Of a DNA stretch of 64,000 bases, positions 8,217-17,041 are shown piece by piece. The notes below the pieces were generated by a model. The model was given only the letters and a program-made list of their open reading frames with translations. It was not told the DNA's origin and searched no databases. Made by a program: the position numbers and the translations under genes. The DNA comes from Qipengyuania sp. (lineage in GTDB: Bacteria; Pseudomonadota; Alphaproteobacteria; Sphingomonadales; Sphingomonadaceae): contig JAIETR010000002.1 in NCBI GenBank assembly GCA_019745075.1, positions 1-64,000 on the forward strand, given 5' to 3'. Positions within the stretch are counted from its first letter, which is position 1, and every line of letters begins with the position of its first letter.

Positions 8217-8932
8217 CGTCGGAGGAGATTCCGGTTTCGCGCGTTGAGTGGAAAGGTGCTGTCAGGATCATCCGCAGTGCCTTTCCGCCGATCGATCTGT
8301 TTGAGGACATCGCCGATCCAGCTGACTGGCCGCTTCTGATCTCCGCGGAGCAGAAGACGAACCCCCGCGTCATGGCGAGCCTCGGCAATCTCGATCTCGT
8401 TCCGGTCGAGCGTCGGGTCGGCGGCAATGGCGCGTCTTACCTGATGGCGCCGTTCACGCATGTGAGCACCGACAGGCCGAGCCGCTTTACCGACGGCACC
8501 TTTGGCGTCCTCTATGCGGGGAATGCCTTCGAGACGGCCCTGTTCGAGACGATCCATCATCATGAGCGCTTCATGACCAGGACCGCTGAGGAACCTGGTT
8601 GGACGTCGCAGTTCCGGGAGATCGTGCTGTCGGTCGATGCCGATCTGCACGATCTAAGAGGACCTGAGCGGCATGGCCATTTGGCCCTCGATCCGGACAC
8701 CCACAAGGCATCGCAAGAGTTGGCGAAGAGCCTCAAGGGCGCTGGCTCGGACGGGGTCGTATATCCCAGCGTTCGGCATCCCGGCGGCGAATGCGTAGGC
8801 CTCTTCTACCCGGATTGTGCTTCGGCGCCGGTCCAGGGCCGCCATCTCGACTACCACTGGGACGGCGAGCGCGTCGATCTTGTGCGCGATTCAGGGTCCG
8901 GGGAGGTCTTCCGGGTGGTGGACGTTGGTTGA
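8213..8932 (+). CDS. RES-domain toxin (NAD+-degrading)
   Basis: About 239 aa, assigned to the RES family, whose members deplete cellular NAD+ by phosphorolysis or hydrolysis. The segments RPSRFTDGTFGVLYAGNAFE and ALFETIHHHERF fit the Arg-Glu-Ser triad family (Arg near FTDG, Glu in FETIHHH). A late GSDGVVYPSVRHPGGECV segment carries the conserved Ser. GTG 8213 overlaps the antitoxin stop (GTGA) and is preferred; a TTG at 8210 is an alternative. It would act as an addiction module stabilising the element, at the junction between the integration module and the alginate cargo. Confidence 0.92.
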   Translation: MTSEEIPVSRVEWKGAVRIIRSAFPPIDLFEDIADPADWPLLISAEQKTNPRVMASLGNLDLVPVERRVGGNGASYLMAPFTHVSTDRPSRFTDGTFGVLYAGNAFETALFETIHHHERFMTRTAEEPGWTSQFREIVLSVDADLHDLRGPERHGHLALDPDTHKASQELAKSLKGAGSDGVVYPSVRHPGGECVGLFYPDCASAPVQGRHLDYHWDGERVDLVRDSGSGEVFRVVDVG

Positions 8933-9129
8933 ACCGGTTGACCACGGACGAGGTTACGATGGCAGTTTCGCGCCCAATCCCGGACATTCACACCATGATT
9001 CGGTCCACCCAAAAGGTGCCATTCTCGCGCCTCTTAAGTGAGCTCGCTGGGCGGCGAAAATGGAAGTCGTCTTCACGACAAGGTACCTCTTGGTCGTGCG
9101 AAGTGGATGAATACGAACTTGTGAGAGAT

Positions 9130-10038
9130 CTAGCGGCGAGACCCTGAACCGCAGCCCGATATAAAAATGGCGCCGAAGTGGCCGAGCGTCTCCCGCGCTA
9201 GGGCCTGCGCCTCCTCGATGGCTGCGGCCGGATCCGCGCCACCGAGCCGCGCCTGAAGGAAGCCCGCGTTGAATGCGTCTCCCGCACCGCTGGAGTCGAT
9301 CACTTCAGCGCGATGCGATGGAAATGCCAGCTTCGCATCGGGCCCGGCGTAAACGCAGCCTTGCTCACCCGCCTTCACGACTACCTCGTCGCATCCCATC
9401 GCGTGCCAGCGGTTCGCGATATCCTGTTCGCTATCGGCGCAGGTGAAGAGCTGCCGCTCGTCAACGTTCGTTGGCAGCCCCAAAGTAGCCGCTGAAACCG
9501 CGGCGGAAGAGACGACCTGCGCTTCGGACGGGTTTCGCCAAAGCGCTGGCCGATAATTGCTATCATAAGCCACGGCTCGGCCCCCGGCCTTGCGCGCATT
9601 CGACAGGCCGAGCAGCGCGCTTCGCCCCCGATCGTCCACTACGGCAAGCGAGATCAGGCTGAAGTAGATGAGTGCGCAATCGAGCGCTTCCTCGAGGGTC
9701 GCCTCCATTCCGGGCAAGTCGAACATCTCACGCGCCGCGCTGCGATCGCGCCAGTAGAGGAAGCTGCGCTCCCCGGCCGGGTCGAGATAGATGGCGTAGA
9801 TGCCCAGCGACCGTTCGGGGTGGCGGTGAACGTGCGCGGTGTCGATCCCTTCGGCCACCCACGAAGCCACCAGCGCATCGCTTATGGGATCGATCCCGAC
9901 TGCAGTGACATAGGCCACGTCGCATCCACGGCGCGCCATGTGGATCGCCGTGTTCAACGTGTCCCCTCCGTACCGCAGGCCGGCGCCGCCGTGGCTGTGG
10001 TACTCGAGCATCGCCTCGCCGAAGATGAAGGTTTTCAT
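9130..10038 (-). CDS. kdgK: 2-keto-3-deoxygluconate kinase (PfkB family)
   Basis: A 302-aa PfkB-family sugar kinase. It begins with the family-type FGEAMLEY and has the glycine-rich GGDTLNTAIHMARRG. The C-terminal ATP/catalytic signature is DSSGAGDAFNAGFL, containing the catalytic Asp. In alginate catabolism KDG kinase phosphorylates 2-keto-3-deoxygluconate to KDPG, which an Entner-Doudoroff aldolase then cleaves. The aldolase is not in this window and is presumably chromosomal. It is the last gene of the minus-strand alginate locus, 23 bp after the SDR gene. The substrate is inferred from context; 2-dehydro-3-deoxygalactonate kinase is the main alternative. Confidence 0.85.
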   Translation of the reverse strand: MKTFIFGEAMLEYHSHGGAGLRYGGDTLNTAIHMARRGCDVAYVTAVGIDPISDALVASWVAEGIDTAHVHRHPERSLGIYAIYLDPAGERSFLYWRDRSAAREMFDLPGMEATLEEALDCALIYFSLISLAVVDDRGRSALLGLSNARKAGGRAVAYDSNYRPALWRNPSEAQVVSSAAVSAATLGLPTNVDERQLFTCADSEQDIANRWHAMGCDEVVVKAGEQGCVYAGPDAKLAFPSHRAEVIDSSGAGDAFNAGFLQARLGGADPAAAIEEAQALARETLGHFGAIFISGCGSGSRR

Positions 10039-10061
10039 GCCGGTTTCGCCTTTGCCTGCTA

Positions 10062-10817
10062 TCAGGAGAAGAATGTGCCCCCGTTGATGTCGATGTTGGC
10101 CCCGTTGACGAACGCGGCCGCATCGCTCGCCAGCCAGGCGACGGTGGTGGCGACTTCCTCGGAGATGCCCTGGCGGCGCAGCGGAGTCGAAGCCGCGACG
10201 TTCGCGCGCACTTCGTCCTTGGTGAACCTGTCGTGGAAGGTCGTCGCGATCATGCCGGGGCACAGCGCGTTGACCCGGATGCCGCGCGGGCCGAGTTCCT
10301 TGGCCATCGAGCGGGTGAAGGTCATCACCGCGCCCTTCGACGTTGCATAGGCGCAAGCTCCTGGGCCCCCACCGTCGCGCCCGGCCTGGGAGGCAAAGTT
10401 CACAATCGCCGATCCTGCGGGCATATGCGGTACGACCGCTTGCGTGACTAGAAACGTCGAGGTGACGTTGAGCTGCATGACGTGGTTGAAGAAATCCTCG
10501 TCCATCGCATCGAGCGGCCGCCGCTCGACCATTCCGCCGGCGACATTGACGAGGATGTCGATGCTCTCGCCAAAGGCCTCGCGCGTCTCACTTACAAGGC
10601 GGACCCCGTCGCCCGCCTTGGTCACGTCCGCGCGCACCTTGACGGCCTCGCCTCCTGCCTGCCGGATTTGGTCGACAACTGCGTCGGCAACGGCCTCATC
10701 GGCGCGGTAGTTGACCGCCACCTTCGCGCCGCGGCGCGCCAGTTCGATCGCCACGGCGCGGCCGATGTCGCGGCTCGCTCCGGTCACGATGGCAACCTTG
10801 CCCTTCAATTCAGTCAT
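10062..10817 (-). CDS. SDR oxidoreductase, probable DEH reductase
   Basis: A 251-aa classical short-chain dehydrogenase. The cofactor motif is TGASRDIG at 13-20; the usual TGASRGIG has Gly instead of Asp at the seventh position. NVAGG, a catalytic-type Ser (FASQAG), YATSK with catalytic Tyr and Lys, and LCPGMI also match. Alginate degradation needs a reductase that turns the unsaturated-uronate product DEH into KDG, and the known sphingomonad A1-R enzymes are SDRs of this size. Its position between kdgK and the MFS transporter supports this. The substrate is an inference; a generic 3-oxoacyl-ACP-reductase-like label would fit the sequence alone. Confidence 0.8.
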   Translation of the reverse strand: MTELKGKVAIVTGASRDIGRAVAIELARRGAKVAVNYRADEAVADAVVDQIRQAGGEAVKVRADVTKAGDGVRLVSETREAFGESIDILVNVAGGMVERRPLDAMDEDFFNHVMQLNVTSTFLVTQAVVPHMPAGSAIVNFASQAGRDGGGPGACAYATSKGAVMTFTRSMAKELGPRGIRVNALCPGMIATTFHDRFTKDEVRANVAASTPLRRQGISEEVATTVAWLASDAAAFVNGANIDINGGTFFS

Positions 10818-10834
10818 CTAAAGTCCCCGTCCTT

Positions 10835-12133
10835 TCAGGTATTCGGTGCGACATCCGGTCGCGATGCAGGTGGATTGAGCGGCTTGATGTTCGGGCACAG
10901 CAGGAACACCGACAGCACGGTGAGGATCGCCAGCGCGGCTCCAACCGCAAACGCGGGCGCGTAGCTGTCCATGGTGATCACCGGGATCAGGAAATTGAGC
11001 CCGACCACCGCGAGTTTCGCAGCCGTCCCAGCGAAGCCCGCGAGCGTACCGACCGAGGCGCCGCTGTAGAAGTCACTCGGCAGCGTCTGGATGTTGCCGA
11101 TCGCGGTCTGGAAGCCGAACAGGATCGCCGCCATCAGCAGCACCGCCATTAACGGCGTTGCCGCCTCGATTGTTAGCAGCAGCGATACCAACATGATAAT
11201 GCCACCCAGTGCTATCACCGCCTTGCGGGTTCGGTTTACGTTCCAGCCGGCCTTGATGCGGTTCTGGGCGAGGATGCCGCCGAACCACGCGCCGAACATC
11301 GCGCCTACGTAGGGCACCCAAGCGTAGAGGCCGATCTCTGCCACGCCGAAACCGTATGTCTCAGCCAGATAGAGCGGCAACCAACCGACAAATAGCCACC
11401 AGATCGGGTCGATAAAGAACGAAGCGAGGATTACCCCCCAGCTCTCTTTGCGCGTCAGAATCTGCTTGGCCGACGGTGCGTACGAGGCGACTTCGTTGGT
11501 TTCGACGTCGCGCTGCCCCGTAAGAATATATTCGCGTTCCTCGGCGCTCAGCCAGGGGTGAGCCTCGGGCCCGGTCTTGTAGACGATCAGCCAGGGGATC
11601 AGCCAGAGGAAGCCCAAGGCGCCGATGGTAATGAAGGTCGCCTGCCAGGAATCGAGGAAGACGAACAACCAGGCCACTACCGGGGCCGAAACAATCCCGC
11701 CGATCGCCGCGCCCGAGTTGAAGATGCCCTGCGCCAACGCGCGTTCGCGTATGGGAAACCATTCCGCATTGGCCTTGGTCGCCCCGGGCCAGTTGCCAGC
11801 TTCGGACACGCCGAGAAGCGCGCGAAAAACCGAGAAGCTCAGGATACCCTGTGCCGCGGCGTGAAGCATCGTTGCGGCGGACCAGACAACGATCGACAGC
11901 ACGAAACCTAGGCGCGTGCCGATCCAGTCGAAGATCTTGCCGAACAGCGACTGTCCGAAGGCATAGGCGAACGTGAAGACGTTGAGGATGATCGCGTAAT
12001 CGAGCTTGCTCATCCCGAGGTCTTCGGAAATTTCGGGCCACAGCAGGCCCAGCGCGCCGCGATCGATGTAGTTGATCACTGTTGCAACGGCGACGAGCGT
12101 CACGATGGTCCAGCGGAGACGGTTGCGCAGCAT
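10835..12133 (-). CDS. MFS uronate transporter (ExuT-like)
   Basis: A 432-aa inner-membrane protein with about 12 hydrophobic helices, of the anion:cation symporter subgroup that includes ExuT. The first helix carries INYIDRGALGLLWPEISEDL. GKIFDWIGTRLG is the loop 2-3 signature, and SEAGNWPGATKANAEWFP is a strong ACS-family mark. It probably imports unsaturated uronate monomers or DEH produced in the periplasm by the two lyases. ATG 12133 was chosen because the protein then starts with helix 1; upstream residues are not protein-like. It lies 2 bp after the cupin gene and is probably co-transcribed. Confidence 0.88.
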   Translation of the reverse strand: MLRNRLRWTIVTLVAVATVINYIDRGALGLLWPEISEDLGMSKLDYAIILNVFTFAYAFGQSLFGKIFDWIGTRLGFVLSIVVWSAATMLHAAAQGILSFSVFRALLGVSEAGNWPGATKANAEWFPIRERALAQGIFNSGAAIGGIVSAPVVAWLFVFLDSWQATFITIGALGFLWLIPWLIVYKTGPEAHPWLSAEEREYILTGQRDVETNEVASYAPSAKQILTRKESWGVILASFFIDPIWWLFVGWLPLYLAETYGFGVAEIGLYAWVPYVGAMFGAWFGGILAQNRIKAGWNVNRTRKAVIALGGIIMLVSLLLTIEAATPLMAVLLMAAILFGFQTAIGNIQTLPSDFYSGASVGTLAGFAGTAAKLAVVGLNFLIPVITMDSYAPAFAVGAALAILTVLSVFLLCPNIKPLNPPASRPDVAPNT

Positions 12134-12135
12134 GA

Positions 12136-12498
12136 TCAAACCTCCGTAGCTAGGAAGTCCTCGCGCGCGGGGCTGAAGGCGTCGAGGATCACTCCGGTCT
12201 CCACGCAAATCGCTCCGTGCTCGAGGTCGGGCGCGACAAAGAAGGCGTCGCCGGCACCTAGTTCGCGCTGCTCACCGTCAACGGTCACGCGAAAGCGCCC
12301 GCTCTCGATGTAGCTTGTCTGACTGTGGGGGTGGGAATGGACCTGGCCCACCGCGCCTTGCTCGAACCAGACTCGGCAGAGCATAAGATCCGGCCCGTAG
12401 CCGAGCATTCGTCGGCTGATGCCCGGCTCAAGCCGCTCTATCCTACCGTCAGCCGCATGGCAGAAAGGCGTCGAGCGCCCCTCCAGGACCTGACCCAT
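12136..12498 (-). CDS. kdgF: KdgF-like cupin
   Basis: A 120-aa single-domain cupin. Metal-binding residues appear in VHSHPHSQTSYIESG (His, His, Gln/Glu) and in the second motif APDLEHGAI. Its size, and its setting beside alginate lyases and a DEH reductase, match KdgF. KdgF helps convert 4,5-unsaturated monouronates to the linear ketone DEH in pectin and alginate pathways. ATG 12498 (MGQVL) lies 2 bp after the PL17 stop, consistent with an operon, and the longer upstream frame lies inside PL17. The cupin fold is clear; the KdgF assignment rests partly on context. Confidence 0.8.
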   Translation of the reverse strand: MGQVLEGRSTPFCHAADGRIERLEPGISRRMLGYGPDLMLCRVWFEQGAVGQVHSHPHSQTSYIESGRFRVTVDGEQRELGAGDAFFVAPDLEHGAICVETGVILDAFSPAREDFLATEV

Positions 12499-12500
12499 GC

Positions 12501-14684
12501 TCACTTCCCCTCTGGTGCGAGCGGGATCACGGCTGCAAAGCCAGTCCACTCGATCGTGTCCTTGCCCAGTTTGGTGCGGTGTCCCTTGGCGGGATCGGTA
12601 TCGTGCGAGACGACGACGGCCGCGCGCCGCCCGTCGTTGAGCGTCAGCCGGACAACATCCATCCCGGAAACCCGGTCGTGGCGCATGGTGGACACGCGGC
12701 TCCGGCTGGCGACGGTCTGCTCCGAGGCGCCGTCGTAGCGGCCGTGGCTTTCGAGCATGGTAGCGAACGATGCGCCGCCAGACTTCTCCTGGCGCAGGAT
12801 GACGACGGGCTCGCGCCGCAGATTGAATTCGGGGTCGTTGGCACCGCTTTCGGCGAGGATCGCCTTGGTCCTGCCGTCGGTGGCGAAGCGATAGGTATAG
12901 AACCGCCCATCGAGCAGCCAGGTCAATGCGCCATCGCCAACGGCAGGAGTGGCGGTCGCATCAACCCAAATGTGCTGGTAGCCGTGGTCTTTGCCAAGCA
13001 CCGGCCGGTTCGCGGCGTTACTCGCAACCGGAAACCCGATTTCCATCAGGTGCCCCTGATAGTGCAACGGCAGGTCATAGGTATGCGCTGACCGGCTGTC
13101 CGATGACACAAGGTCAATCACCGTCGGTTCTTCCAGCCCGGGAATGTCGGCCATAACCAGCGTGCGGGTGATCGTCGCGTCCGGATAGGCTCCAGTCACG
13201 CGGCCACTGGATACCTGCAAGCCAGGCGCCGCAGAGAAATACAATTGCTGCGGAGCGATACTGTCCGCCAGTTTTACATCGCCATCAAAATGGCTGCGCT
13301 GATCGACCACGAGCGCATTGTGCGCGACGGTCTGCTTGGCCCAGCTCTCGTTCTCGGGCAGGTAACGTCCGCCCTGCTTGGCTTCGATGTTGAGGAAACG
13401 CGCTGCGCCGTAGTCGCGCACGATCTCGTGCCCATTATCGTAGAGCTGCCAGCTCAGCTTGTCGAAATGACCGTGGCCCATTCCTTGCGACGAGTTCTTG
13501 GCAACGAGCGCGGTGTGCCGCGGTCCTTCGCCCCGGCGCAGGATGGCGACGGCGCCAAGATCGCCCTGTGGGCCGTCGCGCAGCAGCATCGAGCGAAAAG
13601 GAAACGGCTCAGCCTTGCCCGCCGCGAGATCGCGGGCGAGCATGAGACCGTCTGGCGTCAACACGGTGCGCCCTTGGCCGCGCGCGACCGACAGCAGCGC
13701 CGGATCACGGGTCTGGCCATAAGCGATGGCGACCCCTTGGTAGAGTTCCTCGGTCTTGAGGCTCTTGTCCTTCATCGCGTCGTTGAATGGGAAGAAATAG
13801 CCGTCGTAGGTAAGCTGCACCGTCGTCCGCAGCGCTTTCAGCAAGATCCCGTCGCGCCGCTCGAAAATCCGGCGGTCTGGGTCGTTGCGCTGGATCGCGT
13901 CAGCGAAGACCATGAACGGCATCAGCGCGTAGCGCTGATAGTAGGGGCCTTCGGCGTAGTAACCGTCGGGAGAGAACAGCTCCTCGGTCTGGCGAAGAAA
14001 CCCGCTCTTGCCGCTCATGTCGGAGCCGAGCAGCGCGCGATCGACCAGGTTCTTGTCGTCCAGCAGGTAGCCGGTCATGCCGACGCCCGCAGTCGCCCAG
14101 GTCGCGTGGTTATGGATGCGGTCGAAGGTCGCCTGTGAATCCACCGACAGAAAGTGCGCCGCGCGGCGGAATACCTGCGCGTCGATCTTCTCGCGATCGG
14201 CAATCGTCAGACCATCGCGTACATCGCCGTAGCCCTGCACCGCGTTGACCAGCCACACCGCGTCGTTGAGCACCTGCCAGAACAGGCGCCCCGTATACTG
14301 GTTGCTCGCGGCCGGATGGTCGCCAAGCGTCGGATAAAGCTCGGCATAAGCGAGCAGCACGTCGCGCACATAGTCGGCGTAACGCTTCTCACCGGTGATG
14401 CGGTAGAGCTGCCCCCCGAGGTAGATCGCGCGATAATTACGCTTGTGCTGCTCGTGCGTGTAACCGCCCCCCGGGTCCGTGGGAACCGGGACCACGACGC
14501 CTGCCTGCAGCATGCCCTCGACAAAGCTGCGCGCGTTTTCGAGCTCGGCGGCATAGAGCGGCGGCAGGTTGGACAGGTTAGCGGGGCTCGGCGCGCTTGT
14601 AGCGGCAGTCGACGGGGCAGGCGAAGCCGCGAGAACCGCCGCAGCAGCCGCAACGGCAAGGCGGAAGGGCAAAGGACGCCTCAC
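12501..14684 (-). CDS. PL17 oligoalginate lyase
   Basis: A 727-aa exported polysaccharide lyase. Residues 1-28 form a signal peptide (hydrophobic Ala/Val stretch ending STAAT). An alpha/alpha-toroid (about 45-370) carries Asn192-His193 (HNHATWA) and Tyr249/Tyr252 (GPYYQRY). The spacing matches catalytic Asn/His and Tyr in the PL17 enzyme Alg17C. A heparinase II/III-like beta domain (about 390-720) opens with GMGHGHFDKLSWQL. PL17 enzymes release unsaturated monouronate exolytically from alginate oligomers. The gene overlaps the PL6 gene by 4 bp, so the endo and exo enzymes are translationally coupled. A periplasmic site is inferred from the signal peptide. Confidence 0.93.
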   Translation of the reverse strand: MRRPLPFRLAVAAAAAVLAASPAPSTAATSAPSPANLSNLPPLYAAELENARSFVEGMLQAGVVVPVPTDPGGGYTHEQHKRNYRAIYLGGQLYRITGEKRYADYVRDVLLAYAELYPTLGDHPAASNQYTGRLFWQVLNDAVWLVNAVQGYGDVRDGLTIADREKIDAQVFRRAAHFLSVDSQATFDRIHNHATWATAGVGMTGYLLDDKNLVDRALLGSDMSGKSGFLRQTEELFSPDGYYAEGPYYQRYALMPFMVFADAIQRNDPDRRIFERRDGILLKALRTTVQLTYDGYFFPFNDAMKDKSLKTEELYQGVAIAYGQTRDPALLSVARGQGRTVLTPDGLMLARDLAAGKAEPFPFRSMLLRDGPQGDLGAVAILRRGEGPRHTALVAKNSSQGMGHGHFDKLSWQLYDNGHEIVRDYGAARFLNIEAKQGGRYLPENESWAKQTVAHNALVVDQRSHFDGDVKLADSIAPQQLYFSAAPGLQVSSGRVTGAYPDATITRTLVMADIPGLEEPTVIDLVSSDSRSAHTYDLPLHYQGHLMEIGFPVASNAANRPVLGKDHGYQHIWVDATATPAVGDGALTWLLDGRFYTYRFATDGRTKAILAESGANDPEFNLRREPVVILRQEKSGGASFATMLESHGRYDGASEQTVASRSRVSTMRHDRVSGMDVVRLTLNDGRRAAVVVSHDTDPAKGHRTKLGKDTIEWTGFAAVIPLAPEGK

Positions 14685-16939
14685 TTGGGATCCTTCGCAT
14701 CGAACACATTGCCCGACATCTGCACTCGGACTGGCCCTTCGTAATTCAACTCCTGCACTTCCGGCTGCGGGGTGCCGGCAAAGGTATTGTCGCTCACACG
14801 GGTCGAAGGCGTCCCGACGGTATGCGCGATTCGGATCGGCGCGGACGCGGCGAGCGCGTTACGGGCAACCTCGGCGGTCTGAACCCCCTGAAGTAGGATC
14901 GACGCTCCCGCAGTTTTTCCGACGTTGGCGATCGCGTTTCCGGTGATCGTGACGAACGGACCGAAGGTGCTTTCGTCGGTCCCGCCGCGATATACGGTGG
15001 CGATCGGCCCACCGAGGTTTGCGAACTGGCTGTCGACGATGTCGAGGTACTCGACGTTGTACCGGCCATAATCATCGGTTTCGGAATCTGCTGCGACGAC
15101 GGCACCGCTGATGTCGGCGAACGCGCTGTTTCGAATGGAAACGCGGTCGGCAAGCGTACCCTTGCCGAGCGTCAGGACATTGAAGGACTTGTTCACCGTG
15201 AGGTTGCGCACGCTGACCCCGTCGATCTCCACCCTCATGTTGCTCTGTAGCGGGAAGGCGGTCGTGCGAATGACGGCGTTGCCGACCGAATCCGGGGCAA
15301 GTTCGCCATCGATCGTCAGATTGGCGAGCTGCAGATTGCCGCCTTCGCGTAGTTCGACGAGCGATGGGCGGGTGAAGCGGATGGTCGCAGGCGAGCGGTT
15401 GTCGGCCTTGGCTCCGCGAATGGTCAGCGTCTTGTCGAGCCCGATCGTCCAGTGAACGACATAATCCCCGGGCGCCAGCATGAGCACGTCGCCATGGCCC
15501 GCCGCATCGGCGGCGAGCGCGAGGGTGTCCTCGCCCAGCGTGACATGGTGCACCTTGCCCGAGGCGCCGAACCTCTCCTCTTCGCCAGGCTTGGCGTACC
15601 AGGCCACGCCGACCTGCGAGAGCTCCATCGGCTTCAAATCGCGCGGTGCGCCGATACCTTCAAGTGCTGGGTCATCCGGATAGAGAAGGCCGTTGGCCGC
15701 ACGAACCATCTTCGCAGCCTTGCGTTCGAGCGAGGGTCCTTCGCTGGCCGTTGCACTCCCGATCAGCACATTGGACTGCATGGCGATGCCCGATATGTCG
15801 TCCTCGATCCGGAACAGCGCATCCTCGCCGCTCGCGACGAAGAGGTTTTTGCGCATGACCGAATTGACCGGCGGCGCGGAGCGCTCCGCGCTTGCGCCGC
15901 CTGCGAGGGTGACTCGGGTGCTGTCGACGACCGTGTTAGTCTCGATCAGCGCGTCGTCGACTTGGACGTAGCGGTTGACCGGCGAGTTCGGCACTCCGTT
16001 CATCACCGTCAGAGCACTGGAGAAAGCCGTTCCGCGCAGGCCCTCCATGTAGTTTCCGCGCACCGTCTGGTTGCGATTGATCACGCGAATTCCGCCGGTG
16101 TAATCCTTTCCCTGGCCGAGGAAGACGTTGCGTTCGACCAGTGCGTCGTCGCCGTGGCGCAGCGTGAGCGTGCCCCGAGAGCGAAGAAACAGGTTCTCGC
16201 GGAAGACGTTGCCGTTCGATTTGCTGGAAATAATTTCTACTTCGCCATCGCAGCGATCGAAGACATTGTTCTCCACGATCGTCCCCGAACGGAACATGGA
16301 GTACTGGCTGGTGCCTATGCGGATCGTCTCGCCGCCATTGGAACCGAGCACGGGCCTCGGTCCGAAATAGTTGTGGTCGATCCGGTGCCCGTTTTCGCGG
16401 CTTTCCTCGCTATCTAGGCGAACCGCGAGCGTTACCCCCTGATTGGTCTTGCCCACCAGGTGGTTGTGATCGAACCGATTGTTGCGTCCGTAGAGGCCGA
16501 CCCAGTAGTCATCGTCGAACCGGTCAGGCTTGCTGAAGCGGTCGATGACGACTTCGGTCACCCGGCTGTTGCGAGCGACATCGTCCTTGCCGCGGCGGAA
16601 CGCGATGACCTCGCCCCGCGGGCTGTGACCATCCTTGAATACGAGGCCCGAGACGTGGATGTGTTCGCCGCCGATGCGCAGGCTAGATTGACCCGTAAGG
16701 AAAACCTTCCCGGCCTCCTCGGGGCGCACCATTATCGGCTTGTCGGGCATTCCCTTGCCGGTGATGACGAGTTCGAAATCGTGCCATTCGCCATTGGCAA
16801 GGATGATCGCATCGCCAGCGCGAACCTGTTTCAGCGCGCGGACATATTCGCTCTGGTCACGCACGCGGTATTCCTCGGCGTGCAATGGCAGCGCCGCCGT
16901 ACCCACAAGCACCAGCCACAGGATTCCAAGCTTCAGCAT
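14681..16939 (-). CDS. PL6 alginate lyase (two beta-helix domains)
   Basis: A 752-aa exported protein with a cleavable signal peptide (1-21, ending LHAEE). Residues 25-390 form the chondroitinase-B-like right-handed beta-helix. Lys240 (ISSKSNGN) and Arg261 (LTLRHGD) are 21 residues apart, the same spacing as the catalytic Lys/Arg pair in PL6 enzymes such as AlyGC. The second half (about 470-745) is another beta-helix with IRNS, VDSQ and VTITGN turns, giving the two-domain PL6 layout. It would depolymerise alginate in the periplasm or outside. It is the first gene of the lyase-transporter-catabolic operon, with a probable operator immediately upstream. Confidence 0.94.
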   Translation of the reverse strand: MLKLGILWLVLVGTAALPLHAEEYRVRDQSEYVRALKQVRAGDAIILANGEWHDFELVITGKGMPDKPIMVRPEEAGKVFLTGQSSLRIGGEHIHVSGLVFKDGHSPRGEVIAFRRGKDDVARNSRVTEVVIDRFSKPDRFDDDYWVGLYGRNNRFDHNHLVGKTNQGVTLAVRLDSEESRENGHRIDHNYFGPRPVLGSNGGETIRIGTSQYSMFRSGTIVENNVFDRCDGEVEIISSKSNGNVFRENLFLRSRGTLTLRHGDDALVERNVFLGQGKDYTGGIRVINRNQTVRGNYMEGLRGTAFSSALTVMNGVPNSPVNRYVQVDDALIETNTVVDSTRVTLAGGASAERSAPPVNSVMRKNLFVASGEDALFRIEDDISGIAMQSNVLIGSATASEGPSLERKAAKMVRAANGLLYPDDPALEGIGAPRDLKPMELSQVGVAWYAKPGEEERFGASGKVHHVTLGEDTLALAADAAGHGDVLMLAPGDYVVHWTIGLDKTLTIRGAKADNRSPATIRFTRPSLVELREGGNLQLANLTIDGELAPDSVGNAVIRTTAFPLQSNMRVEIDGVSVRNLTVNKSFNVLTLGKGTLADRVSIRNSAFADISGAVVAADSETDDYGRYNVEYLDIVDSQFANLGGPIATVYRGGTDESTFGPFVTITGNAIANVGKTAGASILLQGVQTAEVARNALAASAPIRIAHTVGTPSTRVSDNTFAGTPQPEVQELNYEGPVRVQMSGNVFDAKDPK

Positions 16940-17012
16940 CCCAATCCTCTTACCGCTATACGGAATGGACTACAGTCGGAGCTGATTCATGTCAATCAAT
17001 CTGGCATGTAGA

Positions 17013-17040
17013 TATTACTAGTTATGTAATACCAATTTAG
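17013..17040 (-). promoter_or_regulatory. probable operator upstream of the PL6 operon
   Basis: An inverted repeat TATTAC (17013-17018)/GTAATA (17026-17031) overlaps a TACCAAT half-site (17030-17036), about 75-100 bp upstream of the PL6 start. A similar TTACTAG...CCAATTT arrangement precedes the GntR gene (17800-17835), and TACCAAT recurs upstream of the alginate TonB receptor. TACCAAT equals half of the known enterobacterial ExuR/UxuR palindrome. Binding by the neighbouring GntR protein is inferred. Confidence 0.5.
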
Positions 17041-17041
17041 C

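Noticed and set aside
8959-9147. 62-aa frame between the RES toxin and kdgK
   Set aside because: No ribosome-binding site or recognisable motif, and it overlaps the end of kdgK.
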